DNA of 64,000 bases, from the NCBI RefSeq assembly GCF_003605405.2, contig NZ_QYTW02000017.1, positions 1 to 64,000 of the forward strand, read 5' to 3'. The notes beneath the pieces are model-generated. The model was given only the letters and a program-made list of their open reading frames with translations. It made no database searches and was not told where the DNA came from. The position numbers and the translations under genes are program-made. The DNA is from Siminovitchia terrae (GTDB lineage: Bacteria > Bacillota > Bacilli > Bacillales > Bacillaceae_C). Positions 45,106 through 54,073 of this stretch are shown here, in pieces; within the stretch, counting starts at the first letter, position 1; each line of letters starts with the position of its first letter.

Positions 45106-46176
45106 ATGGAGACACTTAAAATAGCTGTCATTCCAGGGGACGGAATCGGTCCTGAAGTCATTGCAGAAGGAATCAAAGCTCTGGAAAAAGCTGCTCAGTT
45201 AGATGGAAGGGTTCAATTTGAATTTACCCATTTTCCGTGGGGCTGCGAATATTATCTTGAGCATGGCAGAATGATGGATGAAGACGGAATAGATCGGCTA
45301 AAGGATTTCGACGCAATATATTTGGGCGCTGTCGGATATCCTGGCGTTCCTGACCATATTTCTCTTTGGGACTTGCTGTTGCGAATCCGAAAAAGCTTTG
45401 ATCAATACGTGAATATTCGTCCTATTCAGCTTTTGAATGGAGCGCCTTGTCCATTGAAAAACAGCAGCAAGGAAAAAATAGATATGTTATTTATCCGGGA
45501 GAATAGCGAAGGTGAATATTCTGGGGCAGGGGACTGGCTCTTTAAAGGGAAACCTGAAGAGGTAGTTCTGCAGACAGGTGTTTTTTCCAGAAAAGGAACA
45601 GAGCGGATTATTCGTTACGCTTTTGAAACAGCAAAAGAAGCTGGAAAAACAGTAACAAGCATCAGTAAGGCAAACGCACTCAATTACTCTATGGTTTTTT
45701 GGGATGAAGTATTTGAAGAAGTAAGCAAAGAATACCCGGAAATCCAAACTTATTCGTATCTGGTTGATGCTGCGGCCATGCATATGATCACTGACCCGGA
45801 ACGTTTCGAAGTTGTAGTCACTTCAAACCTATTCGGGGATATTTTAACTGATGTAGGCGCCGCACTTGCAGGTGGGATGGGGCTCGCTGCTGGTGCAAAT
45901 ATCAATCCGGAAAGGGAATATCCTTCCATGTTCGAACCGGTGCACGGTTCAGCTCCTGATATTGCCGGGAAGGGCGTTGCCAACCCGTTAGCAACAGTTT
46001 GGTCAGCCAGTCAAATGTTTGACTTTTTCGGCTATAATGATTTGGGAGAGAAGCTTTTGAAAGCGATAGAAATACTTCTGGAAGAAAATAAGGTACTTAC
46101 CCCTGATTTAGGCGGCAGCGCCTCTACTTCGGAAGTCGGAGATCGAATTTCTGAAATTTTAAATGATCTTTTTTAG
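45106..46176 (+). CDS. tartrate dehydrogenase-like beta-decarboxylating dehydrogenase (YcsA/TtuC type)
   Basis: 356 residues of the isocitrate/isopropylmalate dehydrogenase fold. It shows AVIPGDGIGPEVIAEG at the N-terminus, ISLWDLLLRIRKSFDQYVNIRP, FIRENSEGEYSG, the metal-binding DVGAALAGG region and EPVHGSAPDIAGKGVANP. SLWDLLLRIR and the ENSEGEYSGAG segment mark the tartrate/D-malate dehydrogenase branch rather than LeuB. It would oxidise D-malate or tartrate with NAD. The start is ATG 45106; a GTG at 45102 is out of frame. Flavin reductase and SDR genes follow at 40 and 90 bases. Confidence 0.85.
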   Translation: METLKIAVIPGDGIGPEVIAEGIKALEKAAQLDGRVQFEFTHFPWGCEYYLEHGRMMDEDGIDRLKDFDAIYLGAVGYPGVPDHISLWDLLLRIRKSFDQYVNIRPIQLLNGAPCPLKNSSKEKIDMLFIRENSEGEYSGAGDWLFKGKPEEVVLQTGVFSRKGTERIIRYAFETAKEAGKTVTSISKANALNYSMVFWDEVFEEVSKEYPEIQTYSYLVDAAAMHMITDPERFEVVVTSNLFGDILTDVGAALAGGMGLAAGANINPEREYPSMFEPVHGSAPDIAGKGVANPLATVWSASQMFDFFGYNDLGEKLLKAIEILLEENKVLTPDLGGSASTSEVGDRISEILNDLF

Positions 46177-46216
46177 AAAACATTGAGGATATAGGGAAAA
46201 AGGAGAGACAATTTTC

Positions 46217-46729
46217 ATGCTAAAAGAAGAGAAACAGCAGTTATTTAAAGAGGCGCTCGGAAATTATCCAACGGGTGTTACAATTGTGACTGCCGTTGCA
46301 GAAGACGGAACCCCAGTAGGGCTTACTGTTAATTCATTTGCTTCCGTATCATTGGATCCTTTACTTATTTTATGGTCAGTCGACCATCGCGTATCATCCA
46401 AGGATGCTTTTATCAATGGGGAGACGTTTGCAGTACATATTTTGGCTGCGGATCAAGTGGAGCTTTGCAAGACGTTTGCTACACCTAATGTCGACCGTTT
46501 TAGCAAATGCAGCTGGAACATGTCTGAGCATAATGTACCTGTTATTGATGGAGCGTTTGCTGTCCTTCAATGCAAGCTGCATCAAGCCGTGGAAGCAGGT
46601 GACCATACAATTATCATCGGGGAAGTGGTAGATATCGACATCGAGAAACGCGATCCCATGTTGTATCACAGAAGAAATTTCGGATCTATTCCGGCCCAAT
46701 TTTATACAAACATTGATGAGAAAAAATAA
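46217..46729 (+). CDS. flavin reductase family protein (HpaC-like)
   Basis: 170 residues of the split-barrel flavin reductase fold: FKEALGNYPTGVTIVTAV, GLTVNSFASVSLDPLLILW, then FAVHILAADQVELCKTFA and a terminal YHRRNFGSIP. Such proteins give FMNH2/FADH2 to two-component monooxygenases or reduce flavin with NAD(P)H. No monooxygenase gene is next to it. GGAGAGAC lies before ATG 46217. It may be co-transcribed with the dehydrogenase upstream. Confidence 0.88.
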   Translation: MLKEEKQQLFKEALGNYPTGVTIVTAVAEDGTPVGLTVNSFASVSLDPLLILWSVDHRVSSKDAFINGETFAVHILAADQVELCKTFATPNVDRFSKCSWNMSEHNVPVIDGAFAVLQCKLHQAVEAGDHTIIIGEVVDIDIEKRDPMLYHRRNFGSIPAQFYTNIDEKK

Positions 46730-46819
46730 AGAATATGCATGTTGTGAAGGTTAAACAGTAACGATCGCGAAAACACTGATCCAATCAACGCAGTACAATT
46801 AAGAAAGGATGATCTCTAG

Positions 46820-47572
46820 ATGGATGTCTTTTTTATAACAGGTGCTTCCAGAGGAATCGGCCTTGCTTTAAGTAAAGAGCTTATAGGTTCAAATAACGTG
46901 CTTATTTGCACGGCGCGCTCAAAGAACCAAGAGCTTGAGCAGCTTGCAAAAGAACAAAATTGCAAACTGGCGTTCCTTGAGTTCGATTTGGCTGAAACAT
47001 CCCGTCTGGAAGAGCTGATGGATGCTATGATTTCTCATGTACCGGAGTTTCCAAGTTCCATTACGCTCGTCAATAATGCTGGTGTTATCGAACCAATCGG
47101 CCATACTGAGGACAATTCTCAGGCTGCTATTGAAAAGAGTATTACTGTCAACCTGACTGCTCCGATGATATTGACATCTGCCTTTATCCGAAAGCTCAAG
47201 GACAAGCATGTCCCAAAACGAGTTCTTAATATTTCATCCGGTGCCGGACGTCATGCATATTCAGGGTGGAGCAGTTATTGTGCGGGTAAGGCAGGACTTG
47301 ACCATTACTCAAATACTGTGGCGTTGGAACAGAAAAAAGAACCTTTTGGTGTGAAGATCGTGTCTGTTGCTCCAGGGATTATTGATACAGATATGCAAAA
47401 AGAGATACGGGCAACCGATACCCAAAAGTTTGAACTAGTAAAGCAGTTTATCGAATATAAGGAAAAAGGGCTGCTCAGTACACCAGAAGAGACGGCGTCC
47501 AAGCTTGCGGCCTTGATCCAAAGTGATAATTTTTCCGAGTTGGATGTCCTGCTTGATTTGAGCAATGTATAA
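46820..47572 (+). CDS. short-chain dehydrogenase/reductase (YueD-like, benzil-reductase group)
   Basis: 250 residues of classical SDR type. The cofactor motif is TGASRGIGLAL, then LVNNAGVIEPIG and the catalytic Ser in NISSGAGRHAYSGWSSYCAGK, with Tyr and Lys of YxxxK in SSYCAGKAG. The PGIIDTDMQKEIR segment and length match B. subtilis YueD, an (S)-benzoin-forming benzil reductase. The natural substrate is unknown. AAAGGATG precedes ATG 46820, and a terminator follows at 47592. Confidence 0.85.
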   Translation: MDVFFITGASRGIGLALSKELIGSNNVLICTARSKNQELEQLAKEQNCKLAFLEFDLAETSRLEELMDAMISHVPEFPSSITLVNNAGVIEPIGHTEDNSQAAIEKSITVNLTAPMILTSAFIRKLKDKHVPKRVLNISSGAGRHAYSGWSSYCAGKAGLDHYSNTVALEQKKEPFGVKIVSVAPGIIDTDMQKEIRATDTQKFELVKQFIEYKEKGLLSTPEETASKLAALIQSDNFSELDVLLDLSNV

Positions 47573-47591
47573 GTCTTTTGTTTAGATAATA

Positions 47592-47631
47592 AGAAAATCG
47601 CCTGCATTTGTATATGCTGGCGATTTTTCTT
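47592..47631 (+). terminator. terminator of the SDR gene
   Basis: AAAATCGCC-TGCA and TGCT-GGCGATTTTT arms around TTTGTATA, with a T-run on the right and A's on the left. Confidence 0.75.
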
Positions 47632-47635
47632 ATGA

Positions 47636-48060
47636 GTAAAGAAAGTATAACTTGTTATGGAAAATTTTATTCAGAGGAAGCTTTATCTTTGTCCAGCTAC
47701 GACGTACAGGACGTACTAGTGCAAGCGAAGCGACAGGACGTCGCGTACTGAGCCTGCCGACGTACAGGAAGTACAAGTGCAACCGAAGCGACAGGACGTC
47801 GCGGCTTGAGGCGGCCGACGTACAGGAAGTACAAGTGCCACCGAAGCGCCAGGATGTCGCGCACTGAGCCTGCCAGGCGCCATCGGCGCAAGGATCAAGT
47901 CACGCGGAAGATTATACAGGAAGAATGTGCTTCTGCGGCACAGCTTATTCAAGGAAGCATATGTTTCCATCGTCGCAAAGCTGCATGAAGCAACTCACGG
48001 AAGCTTTTCACGATTTAATTGAAATTAGCAGCTTTGCTGTGGTGGCTGAGGAACTCCCTC
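47636..48060 (+). repeat. second dispersed repeat family, locus B, with a 3 x 58-bp tandem
   Basis: It begins GTAAAGAAAGTATAACTTG, like locus A at 22481, then TTTGTCCAGCTACGACGTAC. Three tandem units of 58 bp follow (47701-47758, 47759-47816, 47817-47874). Each starts GACGTACAGGA and contains CGAAGCG(A/C)CAGGA(C/T)GTCGCG. Then GCGCAAGGATCAAG, an insert of about 130 bases absent from locus A, and GCTGTGGTGGCTGA, again shared. Locus A holds one unit. Frames through it are not genes. Confidence 0.75.
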
Positions 48061-48115
48061 ATCAAAATTCTCCTTGAGCTTGTCACCTAAGACTGCGCGC
48101 CTTTCGCTTTTCTTA

Positions 48116-49996
48116 TCATCTATGAAACTTTTTCTCGTAATTGGCGATTGCAAGCAGAGGAAAAATGTATTGGTAGCTATGATAATGGATGTAAAAAGAT
48201 CCTCCCATTCCTTGGCCAACTGGATAGTACCAAGTCCAATCTTTATGATCATACGATTGGAGCAAATAGCGGACTCCCGCCTCAATTTCTGGTGTTGGCA
48301 GATTTTCTGAGGCAATCAGTGCATCTAAAGCCCAAGCCGTTTGAGTAATATGGCTTTTTTGCAGCGGCACGTATTTATTTTCAAGGTCACTGTTGCATGA
48401 TTCACCCCACCCGCCATCTTTGTTTTGAATTTTTTTAAGCCAAGAGGTTGCCTTTTGAATACTTTTATGTTGTCGGTCAATGCCTGTGGCCATTAGCCCA
48501 GTCACAGCCGCCCATGTTCCATATATATAACAGATTCCCCACCGCCCGTACCAGGATCCGTCCTTTTTCTGGTCAGCAGTAAGCCATTTCACACCATCTC
48601 TAATCTTCTTACTCTTTTTGGGCATGTTTGTATAATTACCTAAAAACTCTAGGGTCCTTCCGGTCAAGTCGGCGCTGCTTGCGTCTGAAACAAGGAATCT
48701 GACCCTGTCGATCGGCAGCAGATTCATAATCTTTTTATCAACGTTTCTTTCAAAAGCGGGCCACCCACCATCATCATTTTGCATGGAAATGGCCCAGTTC
48801 GTTCCGCGATCCCATGACGAGAGTATGGCTGAATTCTCAGTTACTAATGGGGAAAATGCCCGTAAAGCTGCAGTTGTATCATCAACATCAGGGTTAAAAG
48901 TATTGATGTCTGAAAAACCCCATCCACCTGGCAATACGCCAGGATTGTTGATGACCCAGTCACCATATTTGTAATGTTTTCTTTCCAACAGATATTCATT
49001 GGCTGCGATGATCGTCGGATCTGATGGTGGAAGTCCTGCATTTTGCAGTGTAAACGAAATCAAGGTGGTATTCCAGACATTGGCTGTCGTATATTGCATG
49101 TGAGGATATCCGTCAATCGTACATTCCATCGCTTTCAGACCGTCGACTGCTTTCAAAATGACCGGATCGTCCTTCTTGTAACCGAGGGACATGAGAGCGA
49201 ATATCATCAGAAAGGTGGCGCTGAAATAACTGTAAAATGTCCCGTCGGATTCCAGATGGTTGAACATGTATTGCTTTGCCCGCTCGATGGCATATGAATG
49301 GATTTGTTGGGGAGCCATTAAGATGCTTTTGATCCCGTGTTCAATGATAGAAAAGATATTTTCAAAGCCACGCTTTTCCCCCTCTGAAAAAAATTCGTTT
49401 GTCCTCTTGACAAAAAGGTCGGAAAGGTCAGGACTACCCTTGGTCTTTCTGCTGTATTTCTTTGCGGATAAAATCATAATCGGAGCAAGATTTGCCCTTC
49501 CAAATACGGAAAAATCGTAGAAATTGATTGGAAAAGAAAGGGGAAGAAGGATTAGTTCAACTGGCAGCGGAAAGAACGCTGGCCACTTGTATTGACCGGT
49601 CAATGCTAGCAGGATTTTTGTGAACATCTCCGCTTTTTCCATCCCGCCGTTTTTTAATATGAAGCTTTTCGCCATACGGATGCGGGAGCTGTGTTTTGAA
49701 TAGAAGCCTGAATACAGCAGGGCATAGTAAGCTTCAAGCGTATAGGATAAGTTACCGTCTTTTTCATCGTTATAAAGCTTCCAGGAGCCGTTTTTTTCTT
49801 GTTTACTGAGAATTCGTTCCGTTAGCTTCCGAATCAAATCTTCATCATTTATTTCCAAAGTCCTTAATAATATGATCATATAGGCGTCGGTTTTGACGCC
49901 TGTGTCAAATGGATAATCCCAGGAACCGTTGTCTGTCTGCTCATCTTTCAGAATCTCTGTAATCTTATTGATCAATTCTCTCGTACTGTCTGTCAT
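48116..49996 (-). CDS. sqhC: squalene-hopene cyclase / sporulenol synthase
   Basis: 626 residues of the terpene cyclase alpha/alpha-barrel family. The catalytic acid motif DVDD is at residues 370-373 (NPDVDDTTAALRA). QW repeats are visible: QNDDGGWPAF, QKKDGSWYGRW, QNKDGGWGES, and weaker N-terminal ones (DEQTDNGSWDYP, KQEKNGSW). B. subtilis SqhC cyclises tetraprenyl-beta-curcumene to sporulenol; a hopanoid role is also possible. GGGAGATG precedes the ATG. It is divergent from the DUF2515 gene, 138 bases away, and has no neighbour from isoprenoid synthesis. Confidence 0.92.
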   Translation of the reverse strand: MTDSTRELINKITEILKDEQTDNGSWDYPFDTGVKTDAYMIILLRTLEINDEDLIRKLTERILSKQEKNGSWKLYNDEKDGNLSYTLEAYYALLYSGFYSKHSSRIRMAKSFILKNGGMEKAEMFTKILLALTGQYKWPAFFPLPVELILLPLSFPINFYDFSVFGRANLAPIMILSAKKYSRKTKGSPDLSDLFVKRTNEFFSEGEKRGFENIFSIIEHGIKSILMAPQQIHSYAIERAKQYMFNHLESDGTFYSYFSATFLMIFALMSLGYKKDDPVILKAVDGLKAMECTIDGYPHMQYTTANVWNTTLISFTLQNAGLPPSDPTIIAANEYLLERKHYKYGDWVINNPGVLPGGWGFSDINTFNPDVDDTTAALRAFSPLVTENSAILSSWDRGTNWAISMQNDDGGWPAFERNVDKKIMNLLPIDRVRFLVSDASSADLTGRTLEFLGNYTNMPKKSKKIRDGVKWLTADQKKDGSWYGRWGICYIYGTWAAVTGLMATGIDRQHKSIQKATSWLKKIQNKDGGWGESCNSDLENKYVPLQKSHITQTAWALDALIASENLPTPEIEAGVRYLLQSYDHKDWTWYYPVGQGMGGSFYIHYHSYQYIFPLLAIANYEKKFHR

Positions 49997-50134
49997 TCTG
50001 AATCATCTCCCTGACAAATATTTATTCAAAAATGGTAAAAGAATTCTTGGCGGGGGTGAGGAAAGATTTTCTTTTGCAAAAAGAAGAAAAAAACAGAGCC
50101 GCTTTCCCACCAGCTCCATGAAATAAAGGGGAAA

Positions 50135-51211
50135 TTGAAGAAAAGCTTGTTAAATCCCTGCCATTTGAATATCGAACATATATCATCAGAGGATCAAATG
50201 ATTGTGGGACAGATCAGACAAACAACGAAAATGCTGAATATCAACAACGTAACAAGGACAAAAGCGTATCTTGATTTTTATCTGCGATATCCGGAAATTC
50301 ACTGGGCATTCCTGGGGCATCTCGTTTCAAGAAACGGCGGATGGAACATGACGGATTTGAAAGGAGATTTACTCTCAAGACTGATGAGTGAAAAAAAGCA
50401 GGAAGAATTCTTCGAATTTCTGGAACGCGGGAACTGGCTGATTTTTCAGGATGCATTTCCGCAATTTTTACTTTATGAAGAGAGTATAAGGCGGGGACGG
50501 AGTTTGTTTTATTTGCTTCCCTATTTGGAAATATCCAGATACATGGAGGTGATTTGGAACGATTTTTGGCTGCGGGGAGATTCTTATACACTAGCCATGG
50601 CGCAAGTTGTGAATGAACAAAGTTATCTGGAAGCGAGAATGATTCAGAATCCTTTTTACAAGGAAAAAGTTCTTCACACGTTGGAGTTTGTTTTACAAGA
50701 TCTGCTTTCGTTTAATCAAATATTGTTTCCATCACGCAATGGAGCAAAGGCTGTACTGACAGGCATGACGATTCATCAATTTGGATCGCTGCATGAGCGG
50801 ATCATCCTTGGAAGAAGATTGTATCAATTGCTTTTTAAAGACTGGAGACGGCACAAGAAAATTTTGAACTGGTGCATGTCTCATACTCATTCAGGGTCCA
50901 GAAAGGACTACTGGCCTCATATTTTTAATGATGTCAATGAGGGGGTGCCTGGTCCGCTTCAAATTCGAAGACTCAAAAATTGCCGTTTGATCAAAGGTTC
51001 ACCCAAATTGTATAGTCCTTTACTTGAGTATGCATGGCCAAATATGAAGCACCGTCCCGCTGAACCCGGTGACTGGTTTGATGATCCTAACGTTGTCGTC
51101 TATTTAAAAAAGAATGATGAAGCGATAGATGGAGAAATAACAGGTGATTATTGTGAAACCCTTCAAAATCTCGAACTCGCAGTTCTTGCGAAAAAAGCAA
51201 TATTTATATAG
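50135..51211 (+). CDS. DUF2515 family protein (YppC-like)
   Basis: 358 residues, soluble, with the DUF2515 landmarks RTKAYLDFYLRYPEIHWAFL, HLVSRNGGWNMTDLKGD, ERGNWLIFQDAFPQ and a late HIFNDVNEGVPG. No catalytic site is known. TTG 50135 is taken as start with AAAGGGG close upstream (only three bases), so the exact start is uncertain. Its last 68 bases overlap the start of the next gene. Confidence 0.82.
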   Translation: MKKSLLNPCHLNIEHISSEDQMIVGQIRQTTKMLNINNVTRTKAYLDFYLRYPEIHWAFLGHLVSRNGGWNMTDLKGDLLSRLMSEKKQEEFFEFLERGNWLIFQDAFPQFLLYEESIRRGRSLFYLLPYLEISRYMEVIWNDFWLRGDSYTLAMAQVVNEQSYLEARMIQNPFYKEKVLHTLEFVLQDLLSFNQILFPSRNGAKAVLTGMTIHQFGSLHERIILGRRLYQLLFKDWRRHKKILNWCMSHTHSGSRKDYWPHIFNDVNEGVPGPLQIRRLKNCRLIKGSPKLYSPLLEYAWPNMKHRPAEPGDWFDDPNVVVYLKKNDEAIDGEITGDYCETLQNLELAVLAKKAIFI

Positions 51212-51608
51212 AAATCCTGGTAGCTTCCCGGCTATTGTATTCGCCATGCTTTTGGGGACGTATCTGGACTTATATTTTACGGGAATAGGCATGTATTCTT
51301 TTCCGATCCGGCCCTTTGCCGATGTTTTTGATATTCATATCGTTTTTAATCTTGCAGGGATTCCTGTCTTTATCTGGATTTTTTTATGGGTTGGGAGTAG
51401 AATATCCAAAGCCGGATGGGGCTTTTTAATCATTTTTTTTAGTCTGGCCGGCCCTGTCTTGGAGATTTTTTCGGAATCAAAAGGTTTATTCGTACATTCA
51501 AAAGAATGGAAGCACTGGTATTCTTTTTTGGGGTATTTCTTATTTTTGTTATCGGTATGGGCTATCTTCACATGGACAAACGGGCGAAAGAGCTGGCAGG
51601 ACGTATAA
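51144..51608 (+). CDS. CBO0543-type small membrane protein
   Basis: 154 residues with four hydrophobic helices after a basic N-terminus. Features include IVFAMLLGTYLDLYFTGIGM, a helix with VFIWIFLW and a final helix near residue 125. The GTYLDLYF and KEWKHWYSFLGYF segments fit the CBO0543 family of Bacillota membrane proteins, some of them spore-related. GTG 51144 has GGAG nine bases before it; GTG 51153 is an alternative. It overlaps the DUF2515 gene, which argues for co-expression. Confidence 0.7.
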   Translation: MIIVKPFKISNSQFLRKKQYLYRNPGSFPAIVFAMLLGTYLDLYFTGIGMYSFPIRPFADVFDIHIVFNLAGIPVFIWIFLWVGSRISKAGWGFLIIFFSLAGPVLEIFSESKGLFVHSKEWKHWYSFLGYFLFLLSVWAIFTWTNGRKSWQDV

Positions 51609-51646
51609 AATCGGTAGGATTTTTTCAAAAAAGAGGGAGTGGGGTC

Positions 51647-52057
51647 ATGATTCAACACCCGGGCGGATTTTGGAGAAGGTTGCTTGGAAATCTGCTGGAT
51701 GCCATCATTATCGGGATTCCGATTGGTATATTAGGATACATTTTGACAGGAGATACGGAAGGCAATGTATTTACTAATCTGCTGAACTTCCTATACTATC
51801 TGATTCTTCCAGTAGCTTGGTTGGGGTATACGGTAGGAAAAAGAATTGTAGGTGTCCGCATTGTAAAGGTTGGCGGCGGCAATGTAGGGATAGGGGTTAT
51901 GTTTCTTAGAACTTTCGTGTCGGGCTTGGTCTATGTTGTGACATTGGGAATTGCCTTGATCGTCAGTGCTTTTATGGTCGGGTTACGTGAGGATAAAAGA
52001 GCGATACATGACTTGATCGCCGGCACTTATGTTACCACGGATAGACCTCAGCCATAA
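51647..52057 (+). CDS. RDD family membrane protein
   Basis: 136 residues with the RDD pattern: FWRRLLGNLLDAIIIGIPIG in the first helix (Arg and Asp), a second helix LYYLILPVAWLGYT, GKRIVGVRIVKV after it, FLRTFVSGLVY and the closing DKRAIHDLIAGTYV. RDD proteins are small, poorly understood membrane proteins; some aid Na+/H+ exchange. ATG 51647 follows GAGGGAGTGGGG; the frame is open from 51506, but that part overlaps the previous gene and lacks the fold. Confidence 0.85.
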   Translation: MIQHPGGFWRRLLGNLLDAIIIGIPIGILGYILTGDTEGNVFTNLLNFLYYLILPVAWLGYTVGKRIVGVRIVKVGGGNVGIGVMFLRTFVSGLVYVVTLGIALIVSAFMVGLREDKRAIHDLIAGTYVTTDRPQP

Positions 52058-52134
52058 CAAATCAAAGTTGAAATTCCCCTCTATGTGTTACAATATGATT
52101 AATTTTGAATGCGTTCGGCAATGAGGGGGATTCA

Positions 52135-53046
52135 ATGAAAAATTGGCATTTATATATTCTAATTACAACGGTCATGGTGGTTTGGGGCTTCAATGTGATC
52201 GCCATTAAGATCATTGTCACTCATTTTGCTCCAGTAACCATTACATCATTGCGGATTTTCATTGCTTTCCTTACACTCGCACCTATGCTGTTTTATCGCA
52301 GTGAAATCCAAAAGCTGGCGAAAAAAGATATATTGTTCATAGGTTTGGTGGCTGTATTCGGGGTCCTAGGACACCATTATTTCCTTTCAGTGGGTCTCAG
52401 CAAGACAAGCGCCGCCAATGGCGGGCTGATACTTGGCTCAGTTCCAGTCGTTACGACGGTGGCGGCAGCACTTTTCCTTGGAGACCGATTGACTATTTTC
52501 CGTATTTTCGGGCTGGTATTCGGATTCTCTGGTGTCGCATTAATCATGCTCATGAAACCGGGTGCTTCATTCAATTTTGCTGTCGGTGATATTTTCATAT
52601 TTTGTGCGGTGTTATCACAGGCCATTAGTTTTATTTTAATAAACAAAATGTCAAACACTGCAGGAACACAGGCAGTAACGGGACTTTCTCTCATGATGGG
52701 CTCGGTGATGCTTTTTTCCGTCAGCCTTGCAATAGAACCAGCTGGTTTGGCAACGTTAAAAACTGGTAATCTTACAGCCTGGCTTGTATTCTTCGCTTCT
52801 GGCGTCATTGCAACGGCTTTTGGCCACCTTATCTACAATCATGCCATACAGAAAATCGGAGCAGGGCAGGCGTCGTTGTTTTTAAACTTATCTCCGTTCT
52901 TCTCGCTTGTTGGAGCCTTTTTATTTTTGGGCGAGAAAATATATTCTATTCAATGGCTGGGATTTATCTTTATTGTGGCAGGGGTTGTGTTGGGGACGGG
53001 ATTTTTGGAACAAGGGAACTTAATCCGTACAAAAAAATCGGCATAA
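52135..53046 (+). CDS. EamA/DMT-superfamily transporter
   Basis: 303 residues, ten helices in two repeats. The N-terminus reads ILITTVMVVWGFNVIAIKII. It also has HHYFLSVGLSKTSAANGGLI and a second-half KIGAGQASLFLNLSPFFSLV, both standard for RhaT/EamA exporters. ATG 52135 follows GAGGGGGATTCA. It differs clearly from the DMT gene at 23224. No specific substrate can be given; proximity to the taurine genes is probably incidental. Confidence 0.88.
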   Translation: MKNWHLYILITTVMVVWGFNVIAIKIIVTHFAPVTITSLRIFIAFLTLAPMLFYRSEIQKLAKKDILFIGLVAVFGVLGHHYFLSVGLSKTSAANGGLILGSVPVVTTVAAALFLGDRLTIFRIFGLVFGFSGVALIMLMKPGASFNFAVGDIFIFCAVLSQAISFILINKMSNTAGTQAVTGLSLMMGSVMLFSVSLAIEPAGLATLKTGNLTAWLVFFASGVIATAFGHLIYNHAIQKIGAGQASLFLNLSPFFSLVGAFLFLGEKIYSIQWLGFIFIVAGVVLGTGFLEQGNLIRTKKSA

Positions 53047-53164
53047 TAGTTTATAAAACTATTTTATAAGAGGCGGAGTAACCACGATTTGAGGTTTCTT
53101 CGCCTTTACTTTTTACATGGATTTGATATTCTTTTATTAATTAATAAACGGGAGGGGGATGCAT

Positions 53165-53887
53165 ATGAATATTGATTATAATCATCCAATTCCGCTGCAT
53201 ATCCAATTGAAAGATCTTATAGAGCAGCAAATAGCGGAGGGCGTATATTCTGAACAAATTCCAAGTGAACGGCAGTTTATGGAAAAGTTTAATGTAAGCC
53301 GAAGTACTGTTCGGGAAGCCATTAGCTTATTGGTGAGGGAAGGAATACTTGAAAAGAGGCACGGCAAAGGCACCTTCGTTTCCTTGAAACCAATTCAGGA
53401 TTGGCTTGGTCATTTAAGTAGCACAACTGAGGTCATCCTTGGAATGGGAATGAAGCCAGGAGCCAAACTGATTACCCATTACAAAACAACACCGGATCCT
53501 TACATACAGGGCCTAACTGGATTCAGGGAAGCCTATTTTATCAAGAGAGTACGCTTTGCAGACGATATTCCAATTGGAGTTGAGCGTCATTATTATCCGG
53601 TGGAAATCGGGCAGAAGCTGGTTAAGTATGACTTGGACAACGCAACTTTATACGATTTAGTTCAGAATGAGCTCGGAATCCAGTTCGCAGAAGCCGATCA
53701 ATCAATTTCCTGCGGGCCGTTATTGGAAGAGGACCGTGAGTATCTGGGAATACCGTCCGGTGCCTGTGTAATGACAGTAAGACGCGTGATTAAAAATGAG
53801 GCCGGGCGGATCATTGAGCTGGAGACCGCTTTTTACAGGAGTGATATGTATACATTTAAAGTGAATCTCTCGAGAAAATTTGGCTAG
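53165..53887 (+). CDS. GntR-family regulator, HutC subgroup (UTRA domain)
   Basis: 240 residues. A winged helix (ERQFMEKFNVSRSTVREAIS, then GILEKRHGKGTFV) is followed by a UTRA effector domain: FIKRVRFADDIPIGVERHYY, and a C-terminal ELETAFYRSDMYTFKVNL. ATG 53165 is six bases after GGGAGGGGG; ATG 53159 leaves no spacing. It precedes tpa in the same direction, with a promoter and a possible half-operator in between (53956-54017), so it probably controls taurine catabolism in response to an amino-sulfonate or sugar-like effector. Confidence 0.88.
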   Translation: MNIDYNHPIPLHIQLKDLIEQQIAEGVYSEQIPSERQFMEKFNVSRSTVREAISLLVREGILEKRHGKGTFVSLKPIQDWLGHLSSTTEVILGMGMKPGAKLITHYKTTPDPYIQGLTGFREAYFIKRVRFADDIPIGVERHYYPVEIGQKLVKYDLDNATLYDLVQNELGIQFAEADQSISCGPLLEEDREYLGIPSGACVMTVRRVIKNEAGRIIELETAFYRSDMYTFKVNLSRKFG

Positions 53888-53955
53888 GCAAGACATTTAT
53901 AAATAAAGGTGATAAATGTAATAGAATTAACAAATATCTGAATAAAGAAAATTTA

Positions 53956-53984
53956 TTGAAATGTAAAACTTCATGTTTTATACT
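53956..53984 (+). promoter_or_regulatory. sigma-A promoter of tpa
   Basis: TTGAAA (53956-53961), a 17-base spacer and TATACT (53979-53984). Confidence 0.65.
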
Positions 53985-54006
53985 AAGTTCAACTTCGACT
54001 AAAAAA

Positions 54007-54017
54007 CTGGTACGGAC
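54007..54017 (+). promoter_or_regulatory. possible GntR/HutC operator
   Basis: CTGGTACGGAC resembles the TGGTnnnnACCA-type sites of HutC regulators, with one good half. It lies about 20 bases after the tpa transcription start, where a repressor would block elongation. Confidence 0.3.
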
Positions 54018-54073
54018 ATCATAACGTCATTATAAGTTTAAAGATCAAAATATATGAAATGGAGGTCTAGAGG

